64,000 bases of DNA, taken from contig NZ_QMFY01000010.1 in the NCBI RefSeq assembly GCF_003286915.1, positions 124,001-188,000 on the forward strand, read 5' to 3'. The position numbers were made by a program, and so were the translations under genes. The notes beneath the pieces were generated by a model. The model made no database searches and was not told where the DNA came from. It saw only the letters and a program-made list of their open reading frames with translations. Numbering within the stretch: position 1 is the stretch's first letter; every line of letters begins with the position of its first letter. This DNA comes from Pseudochryseolinea flava (lineage in GTDB: Bacteria; Bacteroidota; Bacteroidia; Cytophagales; Cyclobacteriaceae). Shown here piece after piece: positions 36,022 to 45,036 of this stretch.

Positions 36022-38493
36022 CTATTTCTTTTTCTTCGGTAGCGTTTTCTTCGTCGCTGTTTTTTTCGCTGCCGTCTTTTTAGCTGCTACTTTTTTCGCT
36101 GGCGCTTTTGCTACTTTTTTTGCGGCTGTTTTCGTAGCCGTTTTCTTAGCAGGTGCTTCTGCTGTTTTTGTTGCTGCTCTCCCCCACCGTCCTTTTTTCT
36201 CTGGTGTTGCCGCCGCAAGCGTTATGCACTCTTCATAGGTAAGATCTTTTGGTTCTTTCCCCTTCGGAATTTTCACATTCTTCTTACCTGCTTTGATATA
36301 CGGACCAAATCGACCGTTGAGTACTTGAATCTCCGGATCTTCCGCAAATGCCTTGATCAATTTATTCGCATCTGCAACACGCTTTGCTTCGATTAATTCG
36401 ATCGCACGTTCGGATGTGATCTCATAAGGATCATCTGTCTTCGGAATCGATACAAACTTTTTATCATGCAGCACATATGGACCGAAACGTCCGATGTTCA
36501 CGACGACTGGTTTCTCTTCGAACATGCCCATCTCACGTGGCATCTTAAAGAGTTCCATCGCATCTTCCATGGTGATGTTCTCAATGAACTGGCCGGGACG
36601 TAAGCTCGCAAACTTTGGTTTCTCACCACCGTTATCGTCAGGATTTTCACCAATTTGTGCGTAAGCGCCGAACTTACCGAGCTTCACATACACATTCTTT
36701 CCTGTCTTCGGATCTACACCCAACTCTCTACTTTTACCGACGGAAGACCGTTCAACCTTTTCAGTAACGGTAACTTTTTTATGGAACGGCTGATAGAAGT
36801 TGTCAATCATCTTCTTCCAGTTCAACTTACCATTCGCTATCTCATCGAACTCTTGTTCAATCTCAGATGTAAATGAGAAGTCAGTAACATCTGGAAAATG
36901 TTCTACCAAGAAATCTGTTACAACCATTGCCGTGTTGGTCGGGAAGAGTTTATTCTTCTCCGCGCCCGTGATTTCAGAATCGATCTCTTTGGCGATGTCA
37001 TTATCTTTCAATCGGAAGACGTTGTATTTACGTTCTACGCCTTCGCGAATTTCTTTTACTACATAGCCGCGCTTTTGAACCGTTGTAATGGTAGGCGCAT
37101 ACGTTGATGGTCGGCCAATGCCAAGTTCTTCAAGTTTCTTCACAAGGCTTGCTTCCGTGAATCGCGGTGCATGTCGTGAGAATATTTGTTTAGCGATAAT
37201 CTGATCAAGTTTAAGATCTTGTCCGATACTCAGTGGTGGAAGTACTTTGCTGTTACCTTCTTCCGCATCTTCATCATCGTCAGACTCCATATAAACAGCT
37301 AGAAACCCTTCGAATTTCACAACTTCACCATTGGCGACGAACGTTCTTGGATTCGTTGAAATAGAAATTGTAGCCGTTGTTTTCTCCAACTCGGCATCCG
37401 CCATTTGAGAGGCGATGGCACGTTTCCAGATGAGATCATAAAGCCGCGCGGCGTTTCTATCCATACCCGGATCGTTCACCGAAAAATCCGTTGGACGAAT
37501 CGCTTCGTGAGCCTCTTGCGCTGACGACGACTTTGTTTTAAAAACACGCGGTTGAACGAAATCTTTACCAAATGATGTTTCGATCTGACGCATGGCACCG
37601 TTACGTGCTTCATCAGAAAGATTTACGGAGTCAGTACGCATGTAACTGATCTTACCAGACTCGTAAAGTTTTTGCGCCACGGTCATCGTTTGGATAACGG
37701 AGAACCCAAGTTTACGCGCAGCTTCTTGTTGAAGTGTTGACGTCGTAAACGGCGGTGCAGGTGAGCGCTTCGAAGGTTTGGTTTGTAGGTCGGCGATTTT
37801 GTATTTCGCACCCTTACAAGATTCTAAAAATTCCAAAGCTTCTTCTTCCGTATCGAAGCGTTCCGATAATTCGGCTACGAGTGTTCTCCCTTTTTCGAGC
37901 GGGAATTCAGCGTTGACTTTATAAGAAGATTTTGCTTTGAACTCGCTGATCTCGCGTTCACGTTCAACGACTAATCGAACGGCAACACTTTGTACACGAC
38001 CAGCAGAAAGTCCAGTCTTTATTTTCTTCCACAGAATTGGTGAGAGTTCATATCCTACAAGACGATCGAGCACGCGACGCGCTTGTTGCGCATTCACCAA
38101 GTCGATATCAATACCACGCGGCGTTTTAATGGCGTTAAGGATCGCATTTTTCGTGATCTCTGTAAAAACGATGCGTCGTGTTTTTTTATCCGTAAGGTCC
38201 AACACCTCTTTCAAGTGCCAGGAAATAGCCTCTCCCTCACGGTCTTCATCGGACGCGAGGTATACCATTTCGGCATCCTCGGCGAGTTTTTTGAGTTTTT
38301 GAATGATGTCCTTCTTTTCCGGACTTACTTCATAGGTTGGTTCGAAACCATTTTCGATATCAATGGCGTCGCCTCCTTTGGGTAAATCACGGATGTGTCC
38401 CATGCTCGAGGCGACCTTAAAATCCTTGCCCAGATACCCTTCAATGGTCTTCGCTTTTGCCGGGGACTCTACTATTACCAGGTTTTTTGACAT
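36022..38493 (-). CDS. topA: DNA topoisomerase I with Lys/Ala-rich tail
   Basis: 823 residues. Type IA topoisomerase that relaxes negative supercoils. Toprim domain at the start (NLVIVESPAKAKTIEGYLG, SDEDREGEAISWHL), catalytic tyrosine in GKISYMRTDSVNLS near residue 290, and three C-terminal GRFGPY-type repeats instead of Cys4 zinc fingers. From about residue 760 the chain becomes a low-complexity tail made of Lys, Ala, Thr and Val (repeats like AKKTA and KKVA), similar in composition to histone H1. The tail is a likely non-specific DNA-binding extension (inference). Confidence 0.97.
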   Translation of the reverse strand: MSKNLVIVESPAKAKTIEGYLGKDFKVASSMGHIRDLPKGGDAIDIENGFEPTYEVSPEKKDIIQKLKKLAEDAEMVYLASDEDREGEAISWHLKEVLDLTDKKTRRIVFTEITKNAILNAIKTPRGIDIDLVNAQQARRVLDRLVGYELSPILWKKIKTGLSAGRVQSVAVRLVVEREREISEFKAKSSYKVNAEFPLEKGRTLVAELSERFDTEEEALEFLESCKGAKYKIADLQTKPSKRSPAPPFTTSTLQQEAARKLGFSVIQTMTVAQKLYESGKISYMRTDSVNLSDEARNGAMRQIETSFGKDFVQPRVFKTKSSSAQEAHEAIRPTDFSVNDPGMDRNAARLYDLIWKRAIASQMADAELEKTTATISISTNPRTFVANGEVVKFEGFLAVYMESDDDEDAEEGNSKVLPPLSIGQDLKLDQIIAKQIFSRHAPRFTEASLVKKLEELGIGRPSTYAPTITTVQKRGYVVKEIREGVERKYNVFRLKDNDIAKEIDSEITGAEKNKLFPTNTAMVVTDFLVEHFPDVTDFSFTSEIEQEFDEIANGKLNWKKMIDNFYQPFHKKVTVTEKVERSSVGKSRELGVDPKTGKNVYVKLGKFGAYAQIGENPDDNGGEKPKFASLRPGQFIENITMEDAMELFKMPREMGMFEEKPVVVNIGRFGPYVLHDKKFVSIPKTDDPYEITSERAIELIEAKRVADANKLIKAFAEDPEIQVLNGRFGPYIKAGKKNVKIPKGKEPKDLTYEECITLAAATPEKKGRWGRAATKTAEAPAKKTATKTAAKKVAKAPAKKVAAKKTAAKKTATKKTLPKKKK

Positions 38494-38607
38494 GTCAATA
38501 ATCGCTTGAAAAGGATCAAATATCTGGAAATTTTTAAAAAATCAAATTTGAGGTGTTAAGTTTGGCCCCTGAGTGCAGTAATCAAAGACCCTTCACTAAC
38601 CAGTTAT

Positions 38608-39114
38608 ATGCCTCGTTTTCTTTACCTTTTGCGACATGCTCAAAGTGCTGATAAACAAGTGAATGAGCGTGACCACGACCGTGAATTGACACCCGTCGGT
38701 ATGAAGCAGTCCATCCATGTCGGTGCTTACCTCATAAAAAATCCTGTGAATCTCGACGCAATCATGTCTAGCACGGCCGAAAGGGCGAAAGCAACGTCTA
38801 ATCTGATTGCCGACACCTTAAAATTCGACGAAGAAAAAATATTTTTTCAAGAAGACCTTTATGAGGCCTCGACCCGAACCTTTTTTCAATTCATCTCACA
38901 ACTTAGTGACGACTACCAGTCGGTGATGTGCGTAGCGCACAATCCCGCCATTTCATACGTTGCGGAGTATCTCACGCGCGCCGAAATCGGTGATGTTGTC
39001 CCCTCCGGACTGGTCATCATCAAATTCAACATTCACTCATGGAAAGAAGTAAGCCAAGGCAATGGCGAACTCATCCAATATATTCAACCGGCTACGCTGA
39101 ACGATCATGACTAG
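38608..39114 (+). CDS. histidine phosphatase (SixA-like)
   Basis: 168 residues, phosphohistidine phosphatase/phosphoglycerate mutase superfamily. LLRHAQSAD holds the catalytic RH pair (His10), MSSTAERAKATSNLIA and VMCVAHNPAISYVAEYL give the second Arg and second His. Short SixA-type proteins remove phosphate from histidine of phosphotransfer domains. The target here is not known. A TAAGTTTG box lies at 38557-38564. Followed by the arginase-family gene 21 bp later. Confidence 0.88.
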   Translation: MPRFLYLLRHAQSADKQVNERDHDRELTPVGMKQSIHVGAYLIKNPVNLDAIMSSTAERAKATSNLIADTLKFDEEKIFFQEDLYEASTRTFFQFISQLSDDYQSVMCVAHNPAISYVAEYLTRAEIGDVVPSGLVIIKFNIHSWKEVSQGNGELIQYIQPATLNDHD

Positions 39115-39135
39115 TCGTGTGTATTTACTTTATTC

Positions 39136-40170
39136 ATGACGCGTAGAGAAGAAATCATCCGGCGTTTCGATCCAAATGGGCCGGGCATTCAAGGAAATTT
39201 ATTTGGACTACCTTTCGATGTTGATACAGCGTCTGTTGTATTAATACCTGTGCCTTGGGAAGTAACTGTAACATACCACACAGGTACCGCCGATGGCCCC
39301 GAAGCCATTTTGAAAGCATCACAGCAGATTGACAGTTACATGCGCGAAATTCCAGAAGCATGGAAATTGGGAACATGTATGCTACCCGCATCAAAAGACA
39401 TCAAAGCCGAGAGTAGAAAACTTCGCGCACAAGCATCACAACATATTTCAAAACTTGAACGTGGTGAAAAAACGTTAGTTAATGATCCGCTCGTTAATAA
39501 AATAAATGAGTCGTGCGAGAGTTTGAATATCTACGTAAAGAGTACTGCACAAAAACTTTTGCGTGCCGGTAAGATGGTAGGCATCGTAGGCGGCGATCAC
39601 AGTACACCTTTGGGTTTATTACGCGCACTCGCTGACCATCATCAAAGCTTTGGCATTTTACAAATCGACGCACATGCCGACCTACGAAAAGCTTATGAAG
39701 ACTTCACTTACTCGCACGCGTCGATTATGTACAACGTGCTGAAAATTCCAGCGGTAAGTAAATTGGTACAGGTGGGCATTCGAGATTACTGTGATGAAGA
39801 AGCAAAGATGATTGAGCAATCTGAAGGAAGGGTTGTGACCTTTTTCGATGATGACTTGAAAGATAGGCGCTTCAGCGGTCAATCATGGCAGCAGCTATGC
39901 GACAAAATCGTGCGCCAATTGCCCAAACAAGTTTACATTAGCTTTGATATCGACGGACTAGATCCAAAACTTTGTCCGAATACTGGTACGCCTGTTCCTG
40001 GTGGACTGGAATTTCAAGAGGCCGTATACTTAATAAAGAAAGTTGTGCAATCAGGTCGAAAGATCATTGGCTTTGATCTCTGCGAAGTAACCTCGGGCGA
40101 TCACGACTGGGATGCAAACGTAGGAGCACGCATGCTTTTTCAATTGTGTCACTGGATGGGTGTATCGTAG
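39136..40170 (+). CDS. arginase/agmatinase/formimidoylglutamase family hydrolase
   Basis: 344 residues with the binuclear manganese motifs of ureohydrolases: GGDHSTPLGLL, DAHADLRKAYEDFTYSHAS and SFDIDGLDPKLCP. It hydrolyses a guanidino or formimino group. The substrate cannot be read from the sequence; in Bacteroidota such enzymes are annotated both as agmatinase and formimidoylglutamase. No hut or arg gene is adjacent. Same strand as sixA-like gene, 21 bp gap. Confidence 0.88.
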   Translation: MTRREEIIRRFDPNGPGIQGNLFGLPFDVDTASVVLIPVPWEVTVTYHTGTADGPEAILKASQQIDSYMREIPEAWKLGTCMLPASKDIKAESRKLRAQASQHISKLERGEKTLVNDPLVNKINESCESLNIYVKSTAQKLLRAGKMVGIVGGDHSTPLGLLRALADHHQSFGILQIDAHADLRKAYEDFTYSHASIMYNVLKIPAVSKLVQVGIRDYCDEEAKMIEQSEGRVVTFFDDDLKDRRFSGQSWQQLCDKIVRQLPKQVYISFDIDGLDPKLCPNTGTPVPGGLEFQEAVYLIKKVVQSGRKIIGFDLCEVTSGDHDWDANVGARMLFQLCHWMGVS

Positions 40171-40265
40171 GGCAAGTTAGTCGCGATGAATCCTTCTTAG
40201 ATGTGTTGAAGTGTTGTTGTGTTGACGTGCTGACGTTTCTCCGGTGTTAGTCGCTGAACCAATAG

Positions 40266-40335
<70 letters not shown>

Positions 40336-40390
40336 CTTCAACAATTCTTGAAATTTCCTGATCGAACACTTTTTGTTTTCGATATTATTA

Positions 40391-40398
40391 TATCTTTG
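40391..40398 (+). promoter_or_regulatory. -7 promoter box of the SRP RNA
   Basis: TATCTTTG, a perfect match to TAnnTTTG, ends 5 bp before the first paired base of the SRP RNA, exactly where a -7 element should be. A TTTTG at 40371-40375 may be the -33 element, but at short spacing. Confidence 0.75.
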
Positions 40399-40403
40399 CG
40401 CCC

Positions 40404-40495
40404 GGCAAGCCGGCACGACCAGCTCCTGCTGAACTCCCCCAGGACCGGAAGGTAGCAAGGGTAGGCGGTTGTAGCGGTGCGATGTTCGGTTTGCC
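40404..40495 (+). ncRNA. ffs: small signal recognition particle RNA (4.5S type)
   Basis: About 92 nt. The ends pair as GGCAAGCCG (40404-40412) with CGGTTTGCC (40487-40495). The apical part contains the Ffh-binding domain: CCCAGGACCGGAAGGTAGCA with the GGAA tetraloop and the asymmetric internal-loop sequence on both sides (AGGTAGCAAGGG). It binds Ffh to target membrane proteins co-translationally. A TAnnTTTG promoter box precedes it and a T-run follows. No protein frame accounts for this stretch. Confidence 0.93.
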
Positions 40496-40503
40496 ATTTT
40501 TTT
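40487..40503 (+). terminator. terminator of the SRP RNA
   Basis: The closing helix of the RNA ends in TTTGCC and is directly followed by A and seven Ts (40496-40503), so the terminal helix plus the T-run can act as the intrinsic terminator. Confidence 0.65.
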
Positions 40504-40581
40504 GGTCCATACATGAACGATGCACGATTAGTGCCGATCTACGTAAGTCAACCGCATACCAAATTATAACCTTTTAATACC

Positions 40582-41238
40582 ATGAAATTCTTCATCGACA
40601 CCGGCAATTTAAATGAGATCAAAGAAGCATATGACCTCGGCGTTCTCGACGGCGTTACTACCAACCCATCCTTGATGGCGAAGGAAGGCATCAAAGGAAA
40701 CGACAATATCCGTGCACACTATAAAGCAATCTGTAACATCGTTGACAACAACGTAAGCGCAGAAGTAATCTCAACGGAGTTCGACGCGATTATCAAAGAA
40801 GGTCGCGAACTAGCCAAGATCGACGATAAGATCGTAGTAAAAGTTCCGATGATTAAAGACGGCGTAAAAGCAATCAAGAAATTTACAAGCGAAGGTATCC
40901 GTACAAATTGTACACTCGTTTTCTCTGCAGGTCAAGCGATTCTTGCAGCTAAAGCAGGTGCTAGTTACGTATCTCCTTTCATCGGTCGCTTGGATGATAT
41001 CGGTGCTGACGGTATGGATTTGATCTCTCAAATTGTAACGATCTATAACAACTACGGCTTTGACACTGAAGTATTAGCAGCTTCAGTTCGCCACACAGTG
41101 CACTTACTTCAGTGTGCTGAAATCGGCGCCGACGTTGTTACTTGTCCTCTCAACGTAATCACTGGCTTGTTGAAACATCCATTGACAGACTCTGGCTTGG
41201 AGAAATTCCTTGCGGACTACAAGAAAGTAAACGGTTAA
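40582..41238 (+). CDS. transaldolase (fructose-6-phosphate aldolase-like)
   Basis: 218 residues, the short transaldolase/FSA subfamily. Motifs: [26 protein letters not shown], and the Schiff-base lysine Lys87 in [13 protein letters not shown]. It transfers dihydroxyacetone units in the pentose phosphate pathway, or cleaves fructose-6-phosphate in the FSA branch; the two cannot be separated by eye. It lies after the SRP RNA and 75 bp before the ftsE start. Confidence 0.94.
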   Translation: MKFFIDTGNLNEIKEAYDLGVLDGVTTNPSLMAKEGIKGNDNIRAHYKAICNIVDNNVSAEVISTEFDAIIKEGRELAKIDDKIVVKVPMIKDGVKAIKKFTSEGIRTNCTLVFSAGQAILAAKAGASYVSPFIGRLDDIGADGMDLISQIVTIYNNYGFDTEVLAASVRHTVHLLQCAEIGADVVTCPLNVITGLLKHPLTDSGLEKFLADYKKVNG

Positions 41239-41265
41239 TTCGTTAACCAATAATATATTTTTAAG

Positions 41266-41307
41266 AGCCGGTATGTCGTTTATCTTTGTATGAAAGATAT
41301 ACCGGCT
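41266..41307 (+). promoter_or_regulatory. ftsE promoter: -7 box inside a 9-bp inverted repeat
   Basis: TATCTTTG at 41281-41288 is a perfect TAnnTTTG box. It lies between AGCCGGTAT (41266-41274) and its perfect inverse ATACCGGCT (41299-41307). Transcription would begin near 41295, i.e. after the first ATG of the open frame (41290), so translation should start at the next ATG, 41314. The palindrome could be an operator. Confidence 0.65.
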
Positions 41308-41313
41308 TATACA

Positions 41314-42024
41314 ATGTTTTCAACCGATCCAGTAGTACGCGTTCAAGACGCGAGCATCTTCCAAGAGAATAGCACCATTCTCGAGGACATCAACTTCGAA
41401 ATCGACAAGGGTGAGTTTGTATACCTCGTCGGCCGAACTGGATCTGGTAAGTCATCTCTTCTCAAAACGCTTTACGCTGACCTTTCTCTCCGCTTGGGTG
41501 CTATCAGCGTTGCAGGATTCGATATCCGCGGAATACAAAGCCATAAGGTTCCTTTGCTCCGTAGAAAACTTGGCATCATCTTCCAAGACTTCCAATTATT
41601 TAACGATCGTACCGTTGCTGAAAATCTCATTTTCGTGATGAAAGCGACAGGCTGGCGAGATAACACACGCATGAAAGCACGCGTGAACGAAGTATTGATG
41701 AATGTTGGACTTGGATCGATTGAAAAGAAAATGCCGTATCAACTTTCTGGCGGCGAACAACAACGTGTAGTGATCGCACGTGCACTCCTAAACGAGCCGA
41801 TGATTCTCATCGCCGATGAACCTACCGGAAATCTCGATCCGGAAGTAAGTCATGGCATCATGAAGATATTCCAACAAATCAACAAGAGTGGTACTGCCGT
41901 GCTGATGGCCACACACAGCTATGGGCTCATTAAAAAATTCCCGGCAAGAGTGCTAAAGTGCGAAGACAAAAAGGTTCTGGATTCTAAGAAGGAGCAATTT
42001 GAATTGATTTCAGAGCAATACTAA
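41314..42024 (+). CDS. ftsE: cell division ATP-binding protein FtsE
   Basis: 236 residues from ATG at 41314 (MFSTDPVVRVQDASIF), which matches the usual FtsE start; the open frame reaches back to 41290 but the promoter box overlaps that codon. ABC ATPase motifs: Walker A GRTGSGKSS, signature LSGGEQQR, Walker B LIADEPTGNLDPE, and His switch MATHSYG. With FtsX it regulates septal peptidoglycan hydrolysis at the inner membrane. The ftsX gene is not next to it, which is common in Bacteroidota. Its stop overlaps the stop of the convergent anti-sigma gene by 4 bp. Confidence 0.9.
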   Translation: MFSTDPVVRVQDASIFQENSTILEDINFEIDKGEFVYLVGRTGSGKSSLLKTLYADLSLRLGAISVAGFDIRGIQSHKVPLLRRKLGIIFQDFQLFNDRTVAENLIFVMKATGWRDNTRMKARVNEVLMNVGLGSIEKKMPYQLSGGEQQRVVIARALLNEPMILIADEPTGNLDPEVSHGIMKIFQQINKSGTAVLMATHSYGLIKKFPARVLKCEDKKVLDSKKEQFELISEQY

Positions 42025-42551
42025 GTCGTTACCTTAGGCTTCTCCCCTTCCTGCCCCTTTCTAAGTTCATTTTCCAGTTGCTGAAGATGTTGGTTGAGTA
42101 AATCTATCCGCACCATTAAGTTCAACACCAAGGCATCTTTTACTTTTTGACTCGGTCTCGTTTTCATTTCTTCTTTCAACACGAGGTACATCACCTCCAA
42201 TTGTTTGAAGTCTTGCGTCATGCCATTCAAACCTTCTTCTGCCTTTAGTTCATCGATCATCTCGACTTTTTCAGAGATTTGCTGAACATAATAGGCTTCT
42301 ACATCATTGAATTCCTTCAGCGAAGTATCGGATGCTAGCGCGCGTGATTTATCGAATTTTGGAATGAGTAAATACACCGACAAGGCCATGAACAAAACAG
42401 CTGCAGCTCTCCACACACCAACGCGGTTCCACCATGCTACACGCGACAAGCCCACGGATGCTTCAATTCGCTTCCAGTTCCTTTCACTGGGCTCCTTGTC
42501 GTCGAAAGCAGGTTTATTCTGCCTGATAAAATCTTCCAATTGATCTTTCAT
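42021..42551 (-). CDS. putative membrane anti-sigma factor
   Basis: 176 residues. A cytoplasmic N-terminal part (MKDQLEDFIRQNKPAFDDKEP), one membrane helix (~44-63, VWRAAAVLFMALSVYLLI), and a helical, coiled-coil-like C-terminal part. The start codon overlaps the sigma-factor stop by 4 bp (ATGA), the standard layout of an ECF sigma and its anti-sigma. No sequence family is recognisable beyond that, so the role rests on position and topology. Confidence 0.78.
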   Translation of the reverse strand: MKDQLEDFIRQNKPAFDDKEPSERNWKRIEASVGLSRVAWWNRVGVWRAAAVLFMALSVYLLIPKFDKSRALASDTSLKEFNDVEAYYVQQISEKVEMIDELKAEEGLNGMTQDFKQLEVMYLVLKEEMKTRPSQKVKDALVLNLMVRIDLLNQHLQQLENELRKGQEGEKPKVTT

Positions 42552-43102
42552 AGGTCTGTCTTTAGGAACTCTCTCAATTTTGCTTTGGCACGATTCAACT
42601 GTGACTTAGAAGTCGATTCGCTGATGCCCATGATCTCTGCGATCTCTTGGTGATCATAACCTTCGATCAAATATAGCGAAAGCACAGATCGGTAGCCATC
42701 GGGCAATTGTTCGATAGCGCGTTTGACCTTGTCAACTGTAAGTTCTTCACGATACTCAGCAGCTACTTCGGGCTCGGCTACATCCCAACGATCGTCTTCG
42801 GGGAGACTTTCATGTTTACGTTTCTGGACTATATTTATTGCCTTATTCACGACGATGCGCTTTAACCACGCGCCGAACGACGCATCGCCCCGATAACTAT
42901 CAAGGCTACGGAAAGCGCTGATAAATGCTTCTTGCAGAACATCATCAGCGTCGTCGGCATTACCCGTAATCCGAAAGCCAACATTATACATCGCCTTCGC
43001 ATATTGGCGATAAAGTTTATAATGCGCTTCGCGATCGCCCGTGCGACAACGGCTAATTAACTCGTCGTGAAGATTAAAAACAGATTGCTCCAAAAGCACC
43101 AA
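42548..43102 (-). CDS. ECF-type RNA polymerase sigma factor
   Basis: 184 residues, sigma-70 family group 4. Region 2 (HYKLYRQYAKAMYNVGFRI, DADDVLQEAFISAFRSLDSYRG, SFGAWLKRIVVNKAIN) and region 4 (AIEQLPDGYRSVLSLYLIEG, DHQEIAEIMGISESTSKSQL) are complete, without region 3. Translationally coupled to the membrane anti-sigma gene. It would direct transcription of a specific envelope or stress regulon; the signal is unknown. Confidence 0.95.
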   Translation of the reverse strand: MVLLEQSVFNLHDELISRCRTGDREAHYKLYRQYAKAMYNVGFRITGNADDADDVLQEAFISAFRSLDSYRGDASFGAWLKRIVVNKAINIVQKRKHESLPEDDRWDVAEPEVAAEYREELTVDKVKRAIEQLPDGYRSVLSLYLIEGYDHQEIAEIMGISESTSKSQLNRAKAKLREFLKTDL

Positions 43103-43159
43103 CTTTTTTCAATAGACAAGGTAGGAATTAAAAGGTTGCATGGTGGGCATTGGGTGTTC

Positions 43160-43287
43160 GGTATTAGGTATTAGGTATTGGGTATTGGGTATTGGGTATT
43201 AGGTATTAGGAATTTAGGAATTGAAAGTTGGGATTTGGTATGAACCCAATGCCCAAAGCCCAATGCCCAAGTCCCAAAGCCCAAATA
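43160..43287. repeat. 7-bp array (GGTATTA / GGTATTG) with inverted CCCAAxx arm
   Basis: Seven contiguous units at 43160-43208: GGTATTA twice, GGTATTG three times, GGTATTA twice. After a 35-bp interval the strand turns to CCCAATG, CCCAAAG, CCCAATG, CCCAAGT, CCCAAAG (about 43244-43287), complementary to degenerate forms of the first arm, so a long imperfect hairpin is possible just after the DUF3108 stop. Confidence 0.9.
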
Positions 43288-44100
43288 CTATTTCACCAGG
43301 TTTAGCGGATTCTTGAGATTTTTATAGGAGGTCAGTTCTACGCCTGCGCTACCGATAAACATTTCGGCGTCGATTTTGAGCGGGATTCTATTCTTATCAT
43401 CAGAAAACCAAGCGGTTATAGAGTTCTCACCGTCGAAAAGTTTGTTCTTCGGCATCACTGGCACAAATTTCAGCGCGCGCACCTTTCCGACTTTCAGCTT
43501 AACGTTATCCTTCCCTTTGTAAACGATTCTGAACTTATAGAACTCATCTTCAAAGAACCCAGTGATCAATACGGTATCATTGACTTTTAGCTTGCTGAAG
43601 TCCATCACCCGGAGGTACAAGAATCCACCGATCATATCACGAACAGATGGCGGGGCGTCGTAAAATTTGGGCTCTTTCATCTGACCTTGCTTATTGAGAC
43701 TTTTTACCTCAATCTTTTTCTTCACGTGATCGAACGTAGTCCACTCATCTTTTTTGTAGCGCCCTTCCCTAATCTTTCTGTAGAATTGATGGGGCACAAG
43801 AGCAGCAGTATCGATGTAAGCACCCCATTGGTCATTGACATCAGCAACCCAGTCGACCATGCCAACGGTTTTTCCTGCCACGTCTACTTTGAAGCAGTCG
43901 CGACCGTTAACACGGAAATAGTCTGGGTGAATTTTGGCGCTACCTTTTCCCACGTTAAAAAAGCCGTAGGTCATCTTAAAATGAATCTCCTCCCCGCGTG
44001 CAAAGCTTGGGTTCCTTACAGCTTGGTAAGTATCGCCCTCGTCCTGAATGAACGCCGAGGAAAAAATGATGATACAAATCCCAAAAAAGAGTCTTTTCAT
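43288..44100 (-). CDS. DUF3108 domain-containing exported protein
   Basis: 270 residues with a signal peptide (MKRLFFGICIIIFSSAFIQ). The mature part begins FARGEEIHFKMTYGFFNVGKGS, the hallmark of DUF3108, and continues with WFSDDKNRIPLKIDAEMFIGSAGVEL (quoted here only as positions ~225-250). A beta-barrel-like lipocalin fold in the periplasm has been proposed for the family; no function is known. It is separated from dapD by 103 bp on the same strand. Confidence 0.88.
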   Translation of the reverse strand: MKRLFFGICIIIFSSAFIQDEGDTYQAVRNPSFARGEEIHFKMTYGFFNVGKGSAKIHPDYFRVNGRDCFKVDVAGKTVGMVDWVADVNDQWGAYIDTAALVPHQFYRKIREGRYKKDEWTTFDHVKKKIEVKSLNKQGQMKEPKFYDAPPSVRDMIGGFLYLRVMDFSKLKVNDTVLITGFFEDEFYKFRIVYKGKDNVKLKVGKVRALKFVPVMPKNKLFDGENSITAWFSDDKNRIPLKIDAEMFIGSAGVELTSYKNLKNPLNLVK

Positions 44101-44203
44101 ATGCCTAAAATTACATCAAGGAATGAAATTGCATTTCACCTTAATATGAAATTTCAAAGGATGTGCCAATCTTTAGGTAAACTAACACATCCTCTAGAGA
44201 CGG

Positions 44204-45016
44204 TTAAACCGACACGTTATTTTCTCTCAACGCATCATTTAACGAAGTCTTTTTATCCGTGCTTTCTTTTCTTTTACCGATAATCAAGGCACATGGTACA
44301 TGGAACTCTCCTGCCGGAAAAGATTTAGCATAGCTGCCTGGAATAACCACTGAACGCTCAGGAACATAGCCCTTATACTCCACTGGCTGACTGCCTGTAA
44401 CATCAATGATTTTAGAGCTTGCCGTAAGCACAACATTAGCTCCTAAAACCGCTTCCTTTCCAACCCGCACACCTTCTACCAAGATGCAGCGTGATCCAAT
44501 AAATGCACCGTCTTCGATGATTACGGGTGCTGCCTGTACTGGCTCTAACACGCCGCCGACACCTACGCCACCACTCAAGTGAACATGCTTGCCAATCTGC
44601 GCACAGCTTCCCACCGTTGCCCACGTATCGACCATGGTACCCTCGTCTACGTACGCACCGATATTCACATACGAGGGCATCAAGATTACACCTTTGCTGA
44701 TGTAGGAACCATGACGCGCAATTGCGTGTGGAACAACACGAACACCAAGCGCTTTGTAATTTCTCTTCAATGCGATCTTGTCATGAAATTCAAACGGACC
44801 AACTTCAATGGTTTCCATTTGCTGAATCGGGAAGTACATGATCACCGCTTTCTTCACCCACTCATTAACCTGCCATCCGTTAGCCACTGGTTCTGCTACG
44901 CGAATTTCTCCTTTGTCCAATTGCTCAACGACTGTTCTAATCGCTTGTTGCGTTTCCGTTGATTGTAACAGGGACCGATCATCCCAGGTTTTTTCAATGA
45001 GTTGTTTCAATTCCAT
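44204..45016 (-). CDS. dapD: 2,3,4,5-tetrahydropyridine-2,6-dicarboxylate N-succinyltransferase
   Basis: 270 residues. Acyltransferase of the succinylase branch of diaminopimelate/lysine synthesis. N-terminal helical domain, then a left-handed beta-helix built from hexapeptide repeats (VNIGAYVDEGTMVDTWATVG, GVGVGGVLEPVQAAPVIIED) and the C-terminal VIPGSYAKSFPAGEFHVPCALI. Catalytic Glu is within EGVRVGKEAVLG region. It is divergent from the glycosyltransferase gene with only 20 bp between starts, so their promoters overlap. Confidence 0.97.
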   Translation of the reverse strand: MELKQLIEKTWDDRSLLQSTETQQAIRTVVEQLDKGEIRVAEPVANGWQVNEWVKKAVIMYFPIQQMETIEVGPFEFHDKIALKRNYKALGVRVVPHAIARHGSYISKGVILMPSYVNIGAYVDEGTMVDTWATVGSCAQIGKHVHLSGGVGVGGVLEPVQAAPVIIEDGAFIGSRCILVEGVRVGKEAVLGANVVLTASSKIIDVTGSQPVEYKGYVPERSVVIPGSYAKSFPAGEFHVPCALIIGKRKESTDKKTSLNDALRENNVSV

Positions 45017-45036
45017 TATCTTAGTTTTAAATCGAC

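Noticed and set aside
43687-44283. 198-codon plus-strand frame
   Set aside because: Opposite DUF3108 and the end of dapD, both well supported.
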